Shown: positions 1 through 8,007 of the stretch, piece after piece | Position numbering within the stretch: position 1 is the first letter of the stretch | How the letters are laid out: the number at the start of each line of letters is the position of its first letter | Source: Luteibacter mycovicinus | Lineage (GTDB): Bacteria > Pseudomonadota > Gammaproteobacteria > Xanthomonadales > Rhodanobacteraceae | Length of the DNA stretch: 64,000 nucleotides | Reading direction: 5' to 3' | NCBI RefSeq assembly: GCF_000745235.1 | Contig: NZ_JQNL01000001.1 | Span: forward strand, 4,561,267 to 4,625,266 | The notes under the pieces: generated by a model | What the model was told of the DNA's origin: nothing | Databases searched by the model: none | The model's input: the letters and a program-made list of their open reading frames with translations, nothing else | Position numbers and translations under genes: made by a program

Positions 1-1760
1 ACGGCATCACCTGGAAGATCTACCAGGAGTACGACAACTACGGCGATAACTACCTCCAGTACTACAAGAATTTCCGGGTCGATAACACCGGCAAGCCGAT
101 CGATACCTCGGACGATCCGACGTTCCAGACCTTGTATCGCCGTGGGCGCGTCTTTGCGCAGCCCAGTGGCAAGACCGGCGACGCGCTGGTCGCGCAGTTC
201 GCGAAGGACGTCGCCGCCGGCATGGAGCCGGACGATCCCGCACCCGGTGAGGTGAAAGCGGGCCTGCCGCGCGTCTCGTGGATCGTGGCGCCGTCGGCGT
301 TTTGCGAGCATCCCAGCTCATCGCCGGGCGACGGCGAGTCGTTCACCGCCAGGTTGCTGGACGTACTGGTCAACGACCACCCGGAGGTCTTCCGCAAGAC
401 GGTGTTCCTGTTGATGTACGACGAGAACGACGGCTACTTCGACCACGTGCCGCCACCGGTTCCGGCGACCAGCGATGCCTACGGCGAGATGACCCTGGAG
501 GACGCGGGTGCCGCGGAAACCATGGATGCGATCCCGGTAGGACTCGGCCCGCGCGTGCCGATGGTGATCGTGTCGCCGTGGACCGCCGGCGGCAAGGTGC
601 ATTCGCAGCTGAGCGACCATACCTCCGTGATCCGCCTGCTCGAAGCGTGGTCGGCGGCGAAGGGTCTGTCGAATCAGGGTCGCGAAAAGGATGCGGTGCG
701 TTGCGATGCCATTTCGCCGTGGCGACGTGCGGTCTGCGGCGATCTCACGGAAGCTTTCGATTTCCGGCCGTCGCTGCCACGCCGTATCGATACGGCGACG
801 CATTTCCGGAACGGTACCGAAAGCGCGGCCGTGCCCGCGCCACAGGTCTTCCCGGTCCAGGCACCCGCCACGCGGGCAGCCTGTCGTACGGACTACGCCT
901 TTGCGGCGGACATGCGGGTCGACGGAGGTCAGCTGGCGCTGCGCTTCGCCAATACCGGGGCGATCGGCGTCGCCCTCATCGGGTTTCATCAGCCGATGTC
1001 CGCGGCGCAGACCTCCGAACACTTTACGATCGAGGCCGGAAAGTCGCTTTCAGCGGTACGGCCCGTTGCCGACGACGGCCGTTATGACGTCGCGATCCAT
1101 GGTCCCAACGGCTTTCTGCGCGAGTGGCGAGGCGATCAGCGGGCCATGGGGTCCGCAGGACTCGCGGCGGAAGTCAGTGCTTGGCATCAGGAGTGGAAGG
1201 GCAGTCTCTCCATTCGTCTCGACAACCGGGCCGGTGACAAAGCTTGCGTGTTTCAGCTGGGCGATAACGCGTATTACGAGAATGGACCGATGCAGGTGCG
1301 CGTCGAGGCCGGTTGCGAGCGGACGATCGAGTGGCAGGTGAGCCGTGGCTGGTACGACGTCGCCGTGCGCGTCGCGGGGCAGGCGGGTTACCTGCGACGC
1401 ATGGCTGGCTATGTACCGCAGAAGCTCCGGGCTCCGGTCACCGACCCGGCCATTGGCAACGACCGGATGTTCCACGCGCTGGTGTCGATCCAGGGCGAGG
1501 GCTATGCGGGCCGTCGCTTCGACTACGCGGTGCCACCGTGGCACCACCGTCCGAAGAACTGGATCGGCGTGTTCGCCGCGGGTTCGGAGCCCACGAAAAA
1601 ACACCTGCTCCGCTGGGTGTATGCGCCGCGTGGTGTCGGCTCGGTCATGCTGGCCGACGCGTCGGGCGATGCGCTGCCGCCTGGCCGCTACGAAGCGTGG
1701 TACTTCTTCGACGACAGCTACACCGTGCTGGGTGGCAAGCCCATACCGTTCCGCATCTGA
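1..1760 (+). CDS. Phosphocholine-type phospholipase C, 3' part of gene
   Basis: The frame is open from the first bases to a TGA at 1758-1760, so the start lies outside the window. The visible protein matches the C-terminal two thirds of bacterial phosphocholine-specific (non-haemolytic) phospholipases C of the acid-phosphatase/PLC superfamily: a phosphoesterase part with the MYDENDGYFDHV and SQLSDHTSVIRLLE segments, then two beta-rich repeats of the DUF756 type (roughly 890-1140 and 1170-1410), then a further C-terminal segment (about 1430-1757) ending in a GRYEAWYFFDD motif. The family hydrolyses phosphatidylcholine or sphingomyelin outside the cytoplasm and is usually Tat-exported; the signal peptide is not visible here. 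It converges on the LysR gene 17 bp downstream. Family assignment is strong; substrate preference is inferred. Confidence 0.85.
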   Translation, partial: GITWKIYQEYDNYGDNYLQYYKNFRVDNTGKPIDTSDDPTFQTLYRRGRVFAQPSGKTGDALVAQFAKDVAAGMEPDDPAPGEVKAGLPRVSWIVAPSAFCEHPSSSPGDGESFTARLLDVLVNDHPEVFRKTVFLLMYDENDGYFDHVPPPVPATSDAYGEMTLEDAGAAETMDAIPVGLGPRVPMVIVSPWTAGGKVHSQLSDHTSVIRLLEAWSAAKGLSNQGREKDAVRCDAISPWRRAVCGDLTEAFDFRPSLPRRIDTATHFRNGTESAAVPAPQVFPVQAPATRAACRTDYAFAADMRVDGGQLALRFANTGAIGVALIGFHQPMSAAQTSEHFTIEAGKSLSAVRPVADDGRYDVAIHGPNGFLREWRGDQRAMGSAGLAAEVSAWHQEWKGSLSIRLDNRAGDKACVFQLGDNAYYENGPMQVRVEAGCERTIEWQVSRGWYDVAVRVAGQAGYLRRMAGYVPQKLRAPVTDPAIGNDRMFHALVSIQGEGYAGRRFDYAVPPWHHRPKNWIGVFAAGSEPTKKHLLRWVYAPRGVGSVMLADASGDALPPGRYEAWYFFDDSYTVLGGKPIPFRI

Positions 1761-1777
1761 CGTCTCTGTCTGCTCGT

Positions 1778-2698
1778 CTAGGGTGTCGCGCTTGCGTCGA
1801 CCCCCTGGACCAGCCGCTTCGCCAGCCGCGGATCGCGAAACTGGTCCAGCCACCAGGCGAGCGCACGACCTTCGTGTTCCTCCCGCCATGCCACGTACAG
1901 CGTGTTGGGCTCGCGCGGATTGGCCACCGTCTTCTCAATGAGGTTGCCGTTCTTCAGCAGGCTGAGGATGCGGTCGCGCGGCAGCCAGCCCACGCCCAGG
2001 CCTTCGCGCTGGGCGCGCATCTTCGCGCGCATGCTCGGCACCGCCAGCGTGGGCTGGCCGCCGACGACGCCGTAGCCGCGACGCTGGCGGCGCGACGAAT
2101 CCGCGACCACGATCGCCCGATGGTGGGCCAGGACGTCCTGCGTGAGAGGGCTCGTTTCCTTCGCGAGCGGATGGCGCGGTGACACGGCGAAGACCCAGTC
2201 CATGGTCCCCAGTTCGAACCAGCGCAGCCCCGGAATGGCCGGTGGTTCGTTGGTGGCTCCGACGATCAGGTCGGCGCGACCGTCGGCCAGGGCTTCCCAG
2301 GTGCCTCCCAGGACTTCGTGGGTTACGCGCAGCGTGACGCCGGAACCCAGTGCGTCGAATGCACGGATCGATGGCAGCAGCAGTTCGAACTCGAAGATCT
2401 CGTCCGTGACCAGCCAGAGCTGTTCCTCCCAGCCGCCGGCGATCTGCTTGACCCGCTGGGTGAGGCGGCCGACGTCCGCGGCCAGTCGTGCGGATTCCTG
2501 CGCGAGCAGCTGGCCGGCGGGTGTCAGCTGCAGACGGTAACGACGCCGGTCGAACAGCAAGGCATCGAAACGTGCTTCCAGCTGCCGTGCAGCGTGCGAA
2601 ATGGTCGAAGGCGCCTTGCCCAGCCGGCGTGCTGCGCGCGACAGGCTGCCGGCCTCTCGAATGGCCTCGAGCAGGGCAATTTCATCATCCGAAAGCAT
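1778..2698 (-). CDS. LysR-family transcriptional regulator
   Basis: 306 aa, the normal length for LysR regulators. Residues 1-60 form the winged HTH, with the recognition region GSLSRAARRLGKAPSTISHA; residues about 90-295 resemble the periplasmic-binding-like effector domain. The start ATG is at 2696-2698. It is divergent from the SDR gene at 2802, and the 103-bp gap holds a 19-bp palindrome at 2703-2721, so it probably controls that gene and itself. The effector cannot be told from the sequence. Confidence 0.9.
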   Translation of the reverse strand: MLSDDEIALLEAIREAGSLSRAARRLGKAPSTISHAARQLEARFDALLFDRRRYRLQLTPAGQLLAQESARLAADVGRLTQRVKQIAGGWEEQLWLVTDEIFEFELLLPSIRAFDALGSGVTLRVTHEVLGGTWEALADGRADLIVGATNEPPAIPGLRWFELGTMDWVFAVSPRHPLAKETSPLTQDVLAHHRAIVVADSSRRQRRGYGVVGGQPTLAVPSMRAKMRAQREGLGVGWLPRDRILSLLKNGNLIEKTVANPREPNTLYVAWREEHEGRALAWWLDQFRDPRLAKRLVQGVDASATP

Positions 2699-2702
2699 AA
2701 GA

Positions 2703-2721
2703 CGTTCGACCCATTCGAACG
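2703..2721. promoter_or_regulatory. Palindromic LysR-type operator candidate
   Basis: CGTTCGA-CCCAT-TCGAACG: perfect 7-bp arms around a 5-bp spacer, immediately upstream of the LysR start and in the shared control region with the SDR gene. LysR boxes are typically dyads with a T-N11-13-A core, which this fits (TTCGA...TCGAA). Direct evidence is the symmetry and placement; the binding protein is inferred. Confidence 0.55.
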
Positions 2722-2801
2722 AGTGCGTCGAAAGGATGGTACGGCAAAAGACACGGCACGGCGCAGCATGCTTCCATCAACCACCCCACGGGAGTCATGT
2801 C

Positions 2802-3551
2802 ATGAACCGTTTCAAAGACAAGAACGTTCTGGTCACCGGCGGCACCACCGGCATCGGCTTCGCGGTGGCTCAGGGCTTTATCGCCGAAGGGGCGCGGGTC
2901 ATCGTCACCGGCCGGGATCAGGCGGGTATCGACCGCGCCGCCGCCGAACTGGGGCCGCGCGCCACCGTCATCCGCAACGACGCCGGTTCCATCACCGATG
3001 CCCGTGCGCTGGGCACCACCGTGGCCGACCTCGGGATCAAGCTGGATGCGGTATTCATCAACGCCGGTATGGCCCGCTTCGCCTCGCTGGCCGAGGTGGA
3101 TGAAGCGTTCTGGGACCTCAGCTTCAATACCAACATCAAGGGTGCTTTTTTCCAGATCCAGGCGCTGGCACCTCACCTCAATACCGGTGCATCGATCGTG
3201 CTCAACGGCTCGATCAACGCCCACATCGGCATGCCGAACTCGTCCGTTTATGCCGCGACGAAAGCGGCACTGATCTCCCTGGCCAAGACGCTGTCGGCGG
3301 AATTGATCCCGCAGGGCGTACGCGTGAACGTCGTAAGCCCGGGCCCGGTGCAGACGCCGCTCTACGGCAAGCTCGGCATGGATGCGGCGACGCTGCAGGC
3401 CACCGCGGACAGCATCCAGTCCCAGGTGCCGATTGGCCGCTTTGGCCGTCCGGAAGAAGTCGCCGCGACGGTGCTTCACCTGGCCTCGCCGGAGTCGGCT
3501 TTCATCGTCGGCACCGAGATCATCATCGACGGCGGGATGAGTCAGCTATGA
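2802..3551 (+). CDS. SDR-family oxidoreductase
   Basis: 249 aa classical short-chain dehydrogenase. The ATG at 2802 was chosen because it is preceded by an ACGGGAGT ribosome site and begins right at the Rossmann fold; longer in-frame extensions lack support. Visible motifs: cofactor site TGGTTGIG (12-19), NAG (87-89), Asn111, Ser137, and the catalytic YxxxK (Tyr150, Lys154). An Arg after the second strand (TGRD) suggests NADPH preference. The stop overlaps the next ATG (ATGA at 3548-3551), so it is translationally coupled to the truncated alcohol dehydrogenase. Regulation by the divergent LysR protein is likely. Confidence 0.92.
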   Translation: MNRFKDKNVLVTGGTTGIGFAVAQGFIAEGARVIVTGRDQAGIDRAAAELGPRATVIRNDAGSITDARALGTTVADLGIKLDAVFINAGMARFASLAEVDEAFWDLSFNTNIKGAFFQIQALAPHLNTGASIVLNGSINAHIGMPNSSVYAATKAALISLAKTLSAELIPQGVRVNVVSPGPVQTPLYGKLGMDAATLQATADSIQSQVPIGRFGRPEEVAATVLHLASPESAFIVGTEIIIDGGMSQL

Positions 3552-4051
3552 GCACGCCGTCCACGATGAAAGCGGCCTGGATTGCGGATGCCGGGTCCGG
3601 CGATCTCACGATCCACGTGGGCGAGACGCAGGTGCCCGCCAACGCCGACGACCGGCTGCTGATCGACGTCGAAGCCGTTGGCATGACCTTCGGCGAACCC
3701 GCGTGGGTCACGAATGGAACGATGGCCTTACCCGACGGTTCGCCTCGTGCGCTTCCCGTCATCATCGGTCACGAGTTCGCGGGGCGAGTGGCGCATGCTG
3801 GTGCCGGGACTCAGGGCTTCGCCATCGGCGACCGCGTCGTCGGCCTGATCGACTTCTGGCGCAACGGGGCTGCGGCCGAGCAGGCCAGTGTCCTGCCGTC
3901 AGAGGTCACCCGGCTCCCTGACATGTTGACTGCCATCGAAGCGTCCACGTTGCCGATCGGTGCACTAACCGCGTGGCAGGCGCTGTACGACATCCCTTCG
4001 CTGCGTGTCGATGCGTTGCCGGTCGTAGTGTTTTTCGGCCCGATCCTGTAA
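3548..4051 (+). pseudogene. Truncated zinc-type alcohol dehydrogenase / quinone oxidoreductase
   Basis: 167 aa resembling only the N-terminal GroES-like half of MDR dehydrogenases (PVIIGHEFAGRV motif, then GDRVVGLIDF). Family members are about 310-340 aa and continue with a Rossmann domain carrying GxGxxG; here the frame ends at the point where that fold should begin (after DALPVVVFFGPIL). It overlaps the SDR stop by 4 bp. Downstream sequence does not continue the family in any frame, so this is a real breakpoint rather than a simple frameshift. Probably inactive. Confidence 0.75.
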
Positions 4052-4091
4052 CCACGTGACGTAGCGGCGCAGGGCCCGACCGCCGCTGCGT

Positions 4092-4345
4092 TCACGGCGT
4101 ACGGTTTCCGCGAAAGTCGACGACGTCGCGCGCTTCCATCAGGTCGAACCAGCTCGTAGCCAGCTTCACGTAGAGCTGTTGCTCCGTGTCGGCCATCTGC
4201 CAGTTGGCCTGATCGCTCGCGTGGCTCGCCTGGTCCAGCGCGACGCTGTTGGCTTTTCGCCAGAGCGGCTGGTTCAGGCTGAGCTGGCCGGTGTGCGCGT
4301 GGTACGTGTCATGCAGCGTCGGCGTGACCCCTGTACGGTCGGCAT
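4092..4345 (-). pseudogene. Remnant of TolC-family outer membrane exit protein
   Basis: Read on the minus strand, this stretch is open for about 84 codons and resembles the N-terminal coiled-coil region of TolC-like proteins: LSLNQPLWRKANSVALDQAS, then an ADTEQQLYVKLATSWFDLMEARD segment typical of the 'AYFDVLLARD' block. It has no start codon or RBS and ends in a TGA after 'RGNRTP', far short of the usual 420-500 aa. It sits at the left edge of the accessory island and pairs conceptually with the adaptor fragment at the right edge. Family assignment is by eye. Confidence 0.5.
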
Positions 4346-4457
4346 TTTCGCACCCCCAAGGTGGCGTGCCGAGTGCGCCTTCACGACGCTACAATGCCCT
4401 ACGGTCCGCCGACGGCGCCGACCGGAAACAGGGGAAAACAATGAAACGGATGCTTTG
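4328..4457 (+). repeat. Direct repeat, copy 1: promoter block of lipoprotein gene
   Basis: About 130 bp closely similar to 9426-9556: shared runs include GCAAGGTGGCGTGCC-like sequence, the GAAGGCGCCGACCG segment, a GGGGAA(A/G)ACA ribosome region, and the first codons ATGAAACGGATGCTTTGTGC. It supplies the 5' end of two different genes, indicating an intrachromosomal duplication of a promoter plus signal-peptide start. Confidence 0.7.
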
Positions 4458-4755
4458 TGCGGTCGCCCTGGTGATCGCGGTCACCGGGTGCCAGACGACC
4501 GGTCACAAAATCACGCAGATCGATATCGGCGCGAGCCGCGACCAGGTGGTGGCCACGCTTGGGCGACCGGATTAGGTGCGGACCATCGGCGATTTCGAAG
4601 TCCTGAACTACCTGGACCGGCATCGCACGCGGGTGTCGATGGGTCATACCGACTATGCGGTGGTGCTGCTGGATGGGAAGGTGAGTCAGTTCGGGCCGGG
4701 GCAGGTGAGGCGGGATGGGCTGCGGTCGGTGGTGATTGATTCGGGAGTTCGATGA
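4441..4755 (+). pseudogene. Small BamE/SmpA-like lipoprotein with internal stop
   Basis: ATG at 4441 after a GGGGAAAACA ribosome region. A lipoprotein signal with lipobox VTGC (Cys17) is followed by IDIGASRDQVVATLGRPD, the segment typical of small BamE-like outer membrane lipoproteins. A TAG at 4573-4575 interrupts the frame, which then continues in phase with sensible coding (VRTIGDFEVLNYLDRHRT...) to TGA at 4753-4755; total 105 codons. Either a nonsense mutation or a base-call error. Its 3' end is duplicated upstream of the second paralogue at 6030. Confidence 0.6.
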
Positions 4756-4756
4756 A

Positions 4757-5923
4757 GTGAAGCGATTCGTTTGGGTTTTCGTGCTTCTGTGCTTGCTGCC
4801 TGCGGTGGCGCAGGCAGGAGATCCCCTGAATGAACAGGAACGCCTTCGCTCCGTTCTGCAAAGGGAGGTTCCAGACGATGACCTTGGCGCCTATGAAAGG
4901 CTTTGGGCGCTTGAGGCCGCGAGTGGCGAGGCCTATGCGCCTGCATTGCGTACATGGATCTGGCGACGCAGCCTGACCGCCATCGATGGCTCACCGCGAC
5001 CGCCTACGACGGTGAAAGAAGCCATTGAATCACCCATGGCCGATCAGGCAGCGTACCGCAACGCGGCGCAGGCCTATCTGACCAAGACGTTTTCCATTCG
5101 ATTCGGCGTTGACGATGCAACCGGTCGGCCATCGGGTACTACCCGTGAGGCACCGGGCATTTTCACCAGGCGATCTTCAAAGGAAGTGTTCGTGAAGGCG
5201 ACGGTGCAGAATAAAGGTCCAATAGAGGCCCGCATTCGCATGCGAGTCGCTCATGGAGACGTGGATCTGAGGTGCAATCTCTCACAGGTGAAGGCGGGCA
5301 TGACGATTCCCGTTTGGTGTGCCACTGCGCTCGGGCACGGCAGCGTGGATCGGCAACTTGCCGGGATCGATGCATTGCTGAACTCACCAGATGGCGTCGT
5401 TCCCGAGGCCGAGATTGACATCGGTTCACCCACTCGCCACGTGACGCTGGCGAATGACCCCACCCTCGCCACCGACTGGGAAACGACCCTGAGAGAGGGT
5501 GATCCTGCGTTCTCGGTCTATCATCCTCCCACGCCGCCAAGTCAGATCACCACGGAGAGTGGTGCGCCACGAGCGGCTTGGGCCATGTTGGTCGTGATCG
5601 CGATCCTTCTTACGACCGGCGGCACGGCACACTACCGTTCGGCAAACGGCCCCGTCGTCTCGCGTGGATGGTTCGTCGGGTACATGATGCTAGCTGCAGC
5701 GGCCGTTGCTTTGGGAGGACTCGATCAGAGTACGGGCGCCCCGATGAGTGGCGTATTGTCCGTGCTGGTCGAGATAGTCGTCGGGCTTCCCTGGTCGATC
5801 TCTTTGCTGACGGCGGCTAATCATCTGCCAAATGGGTCGGGTTTTCCTTGGCTCTTCGTCGCTGGGAACGCGGCTCTACTGTTTGTCTTGAGCGCGCCTG
5901 GACGTCGGTATAAAGCGAAGTAG
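4757..5923 (+). CDS. Secreted/membrane protein of unknown function, paralogue A1
   Basis: 388 aa from the GTG at 4757, chosen because it opens directly with a good signal peptide (KRFVWVFVLLCLLPAVAQA, cleavage near residue 20). Residues about 25-270 look periplasmic (a TWIWRRSLTAIDG motif near 65, a Cys pair in the second half); the last 120 residues hold two to three hydrophobic helices (around AMLVVIAILL, YMMLAAAAVALG and FVAGNAALLFVLS) and end with PGRRYKAK. I do not recognise the family. It follows the broken lipoprotein and precedes a paralogue (A2) with the same upstream sequence. Confidence 0.75.
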   Translation: MKRFVWVFVLLCLLPAVAQAGDPLNEQERLRSVLQREVPDDDLGAYERLWALEAASGEAYAPALRTWIWRRSLTAIDGSPRPPTTVKEAIESPMADQAAYRNAAQAYLTKTFSIRFGVDDATGRPSGTTREAPGIFTRRSSKEVFVKATVQNKGPIEARIRMRVAHGDVDLRCNLSQVKAGMTIPVWCATALGHGSVDRQLAGIDALLNSPDGVVPEAEIDIGSPTRHVTLANDPTLATDWETTLREGDPAFSVYHPPTPPSQITTESGAPRAAWAMLVVIAILLTTGGTAHYRSANGPVVSRGWFVGYMMLAAAAVALGGLDQSTGAPMSGVLSVLVEIVVGLPWSISLLTAANHLPNGSGFPWLFVAGNAALLFVLSAPGRRYKAK

Positions 5924-5953
5924 CCAGTCGGCTTGACTTTTCACCGAGGGCCG

Positions 5954-6028
5954 ATGAGTCGGCTTGGGCTGCGGCAGGTGAGGCGGGATGAGTTGCGGTC
6001 GGTGGTGATTGATTCGGGAGTTCGATGA
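5954..6028 (+). pseudogene. Duplicated 3' tail of the 4441 lipoprotein
   Basis: 25 codons ending in TGA that match the last codons of the lipoprotein (RQVRRDELRSVVIDSGVR against GQVRRDGLRSVVIDSGVR). It shows that paralogue A2 arose by tandem duplication of a unit that began inside the lipoprotein gene. Confidence 0.65.
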
Positions 6029-6029
6029 A

Positions 6030-7193
6030 GTGAAGCGATTCGTCTGGGTTTTCGTATTGCTGTGCTTGTTGCCGGCGGTGGGGCAGGCCGGCGACCCGTT
6101 GAAACAGCAGGAGCCGCTTCACTCCATCCTGCAGCAGAATGTGCCGGATGATGACGTTGGCGCGTACAAGCTCCTTTGGCAGATGTACGACGCAAACGGA
6201 GACCTATGGACGCCTTCACTGCGGACGTGGCTGTGGCGACGCGACCTCACTCGTCTGGAAGGTGGCACGCCGCCGTATATGACGGTGGAGCAAGCGATCG
6301 ACTCCCCGCTCGCCGACAGTGGTGCATACCGCGAGGCTGCGATGGCTTACGTGGCCGAACGGTTCAGCATCCGCCTGGCTGTTGACGGTGTCGCTGGAAT
6401 CCCGCCTGAGACCGTTCGTTCAGGGGAGGGAATCTACGTCACCCGCACTGGCGACCACGTGTTTGTTGCGGCTGTCGTGACGAATCGCGGATCGTTGGAT
6501 GCAGAGCTAGGTGCTCGTGTTCAAGTCGACGACGCGTCTTTGTCGTGCGCTCCGGTCCAGATCAGCGCGGGGGGAGAGGCCGGAACGTGGTGCAGGTCTT
6601 CTGGCCCTGGCGGTACGGTAGCTGGACAAGTCGCCTACATCGTGGAGGCGCTCAAGCATTTTGATGGCATCGTAAAGCGAGTCGATCTGGAGACCGGGAC
6701 CCCGACCCGGCATGTCATGGCAGACTCTGGTGCTGACTACGCCCCGTCATGGGAAACGGCGTTGGGCGTCCGGGAGCTCGCAGGCGTGGAGATCGCGAAT
6801 CGAGTTCGCGCCATCGAAGCGGCCAGGAGCCCGGTACCGACGACAGCCTGGGCCGTACTGGTCGTTACAGCGGCCTTACTGGCGACCGGAGGTGCGGCAC
6901 ATTACAACTCCGCCCATCGCGCCATCCTGCCTCGTGGGCTGTTCGTCGGCTACGTGATACTGGTGGTCGTGGCCCTCTGCGTTGCGGGCCTTGATGAAAG
7001 CACGGGAGCGCCGATGAAAGGGGTGCTTTCTTTAATGGCTCAGATGGTGGTGGGGTTGCCTCGGTCGCTTTCCTTGCTGTCGCCGAATAATCGATTGCCG
7101 AATGGGTCGGGTTTTCCGTGGCTGTTTGCTGCAGGGAATGCGGCGTTGTTGTTTGTTTTTAGTTCGCCTGGGCGCCGGTATGAGGCGGGCTGA
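6030..7193 (+). CDS. Secreted/membrane protein of unknown function, paralogue A2
   Basis: 387 aa from the GTG at 6030, same start context as A1 (signal peptide KRFVWVFVLLCLLPAVGQA). It aligns with A1 over the whole length, with conserved TWLWRRDLT, 'SPLAD..AYREAA.AYV' and 'TPTRHV' segments, and a near-identical C-terminal membrane region ending NGSGFPWLFAAGNAALLFVF. The divergence (roughly half the residues in the middle) shows an old duplication, whereas the first 25 codons and the last 40 are much closer. Function unknown; an envelope location is inferred from the signal and helices. Confidence 0.75.
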   Translation: MKRFVWVFVLLCLLPAVGQAGDPLKQQEPLHSILQQNVPDDDVGAYKLLWQMYDANGDLWTPSLRTWLWRRDLTRLEGGTPPYMTVEQAIDSPLADSGAYREAAMAYVAERFSIRLAVDGVAGIPPETVRSGEGIYVTRTGDHVFVAAVVTNRGSLDAELGARVQVDDASLSCAPVQISAGGEAGTWCRSSGPGGTVAGQVAYIVEALKHFDGIVKRVDLETGTPTRHVMADSGADYAPSWETALGVRELAGVEIANRVRAIEAARSPVPTTAWAVLVVTAALLATGGAAHYNSAHRAILPRGLFVGYVILVVVALCVAGLDESTGAPMKGVLSLMAQMVVGLPRSLSLLSPNNRLPNGSGFPWLFAAGNAALLFVFSSPGRRYEAG

Positions 7194-7225
7194 CGGTTAT
7201 GTCCGGGATACTGGAGGAGCAACGA

Positions 7226-7990
7226 ATGCCGATACGTGTTTTTTGCCGGCTTTTCAGGCGGGCTGCTTTAGCTATCACGGTCATGACGGTGTTCAGCAGC
7301 ATCGCGAATGAACGGGTGCCCGATGTCGCTGCGCGCGTTTGTGGTGCCGAAATCATCGAAGCGGTTGCCGGAGAGCTGCGCTTGCCTACCTTCGACCCGG
7401 CCTTGTCCTCATGCCGTCGTGATCCGGTCACGTCTGGCACCTCTATTGTCGCCATCGTTAGTCCTGCTGACGACGAGCATTTTAATCTGGACGTGGCTAT
7501 CTGGGATGTGCGTGCCCGGAAAGTTGTGGCAAAGCGACGAGATCCAGCCTATCTCGTCTCGGATGCTTCCTCCTTGCGGGCGACGGAAGTTGATACGGCG
7601 CGCTATCAACTTGCCGCGGACGTTCGTGCGTTTGGTGTTCGCGACGTCCACTACCCCTACAACACGCATTCGAAATGGAGTGAGACGCGCCTGACGATGT
7701 TCGTTCGGCGCGGCGAGGCGATTGACAGGATCTTTTCGACCCAGGTTGAGCTTTTAACAGATGGCGGTAGTTCACCTGGGTGCGATGACGCTACGCGTGC
7801 GGTCCGCTCGGCGATCACGATCGCGCCGACCAGCAGTCGTGGCTTCAAGGATCTTCTCGTGGTTACGCGTGACAGCATTGAATCGGGTGTTCCGGGTAAA
7901 TCCTGTAAGGTGGTAACGATCGAGCGTCAGCAGATCGCGTATGACGGAGCGACGTATGGATCGTTTTCTGCACCGAGCTACGGTGAGTAG
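7226..7990 (+). CDS. Hypothetical exported protein
   Basis: 254 aa. The ATG at 7226 is preceded by GGAGGAGC at 7213-7220, a strong ribosome site; the longer in-frame ATG at 7199 has none. The N-terminus is basic then hydrophobic (RVFCRLFRRAALAITVMTVFSS), so an export signal is likely. The remainder is mixed alpha/beta with four or five cysteines. No family recognised. It lies 32 bp after A2, probably in the same transcript, and converges on the RCC1 gene. Confidence 0.65.
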   Translation: MPIRVFCRLFRRAALAITVMTVFSSIANERVPDVAARVCGAEIIEAVAGELRLPTFDPALSSCRRDPVTSGTSIVAIVSPADDEHFNLDVAIWDVRARKVVAKRRDPAYLVSDASSLRATEVDTARYQLAADVRAFGVRDVHYPYNTHSKWSETRLTMFVRRGEAIDRIFSTQVELLTDGGSSPGCDDATRAVRSAITIAPTSSRGFKDLLVVTRDSIESGVPGKSCKVVTIERQQIAYDGATYGSFSAPSYGE

Positions 7991-8007
7991 AAGTCGATGT
8001 CCGCGTC

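Noticed and set aside
278..1087. Frame inside the phospholipase region
   Set aside because: Arg/Gly-rich out-of-frame reading of the phospholipase gene.
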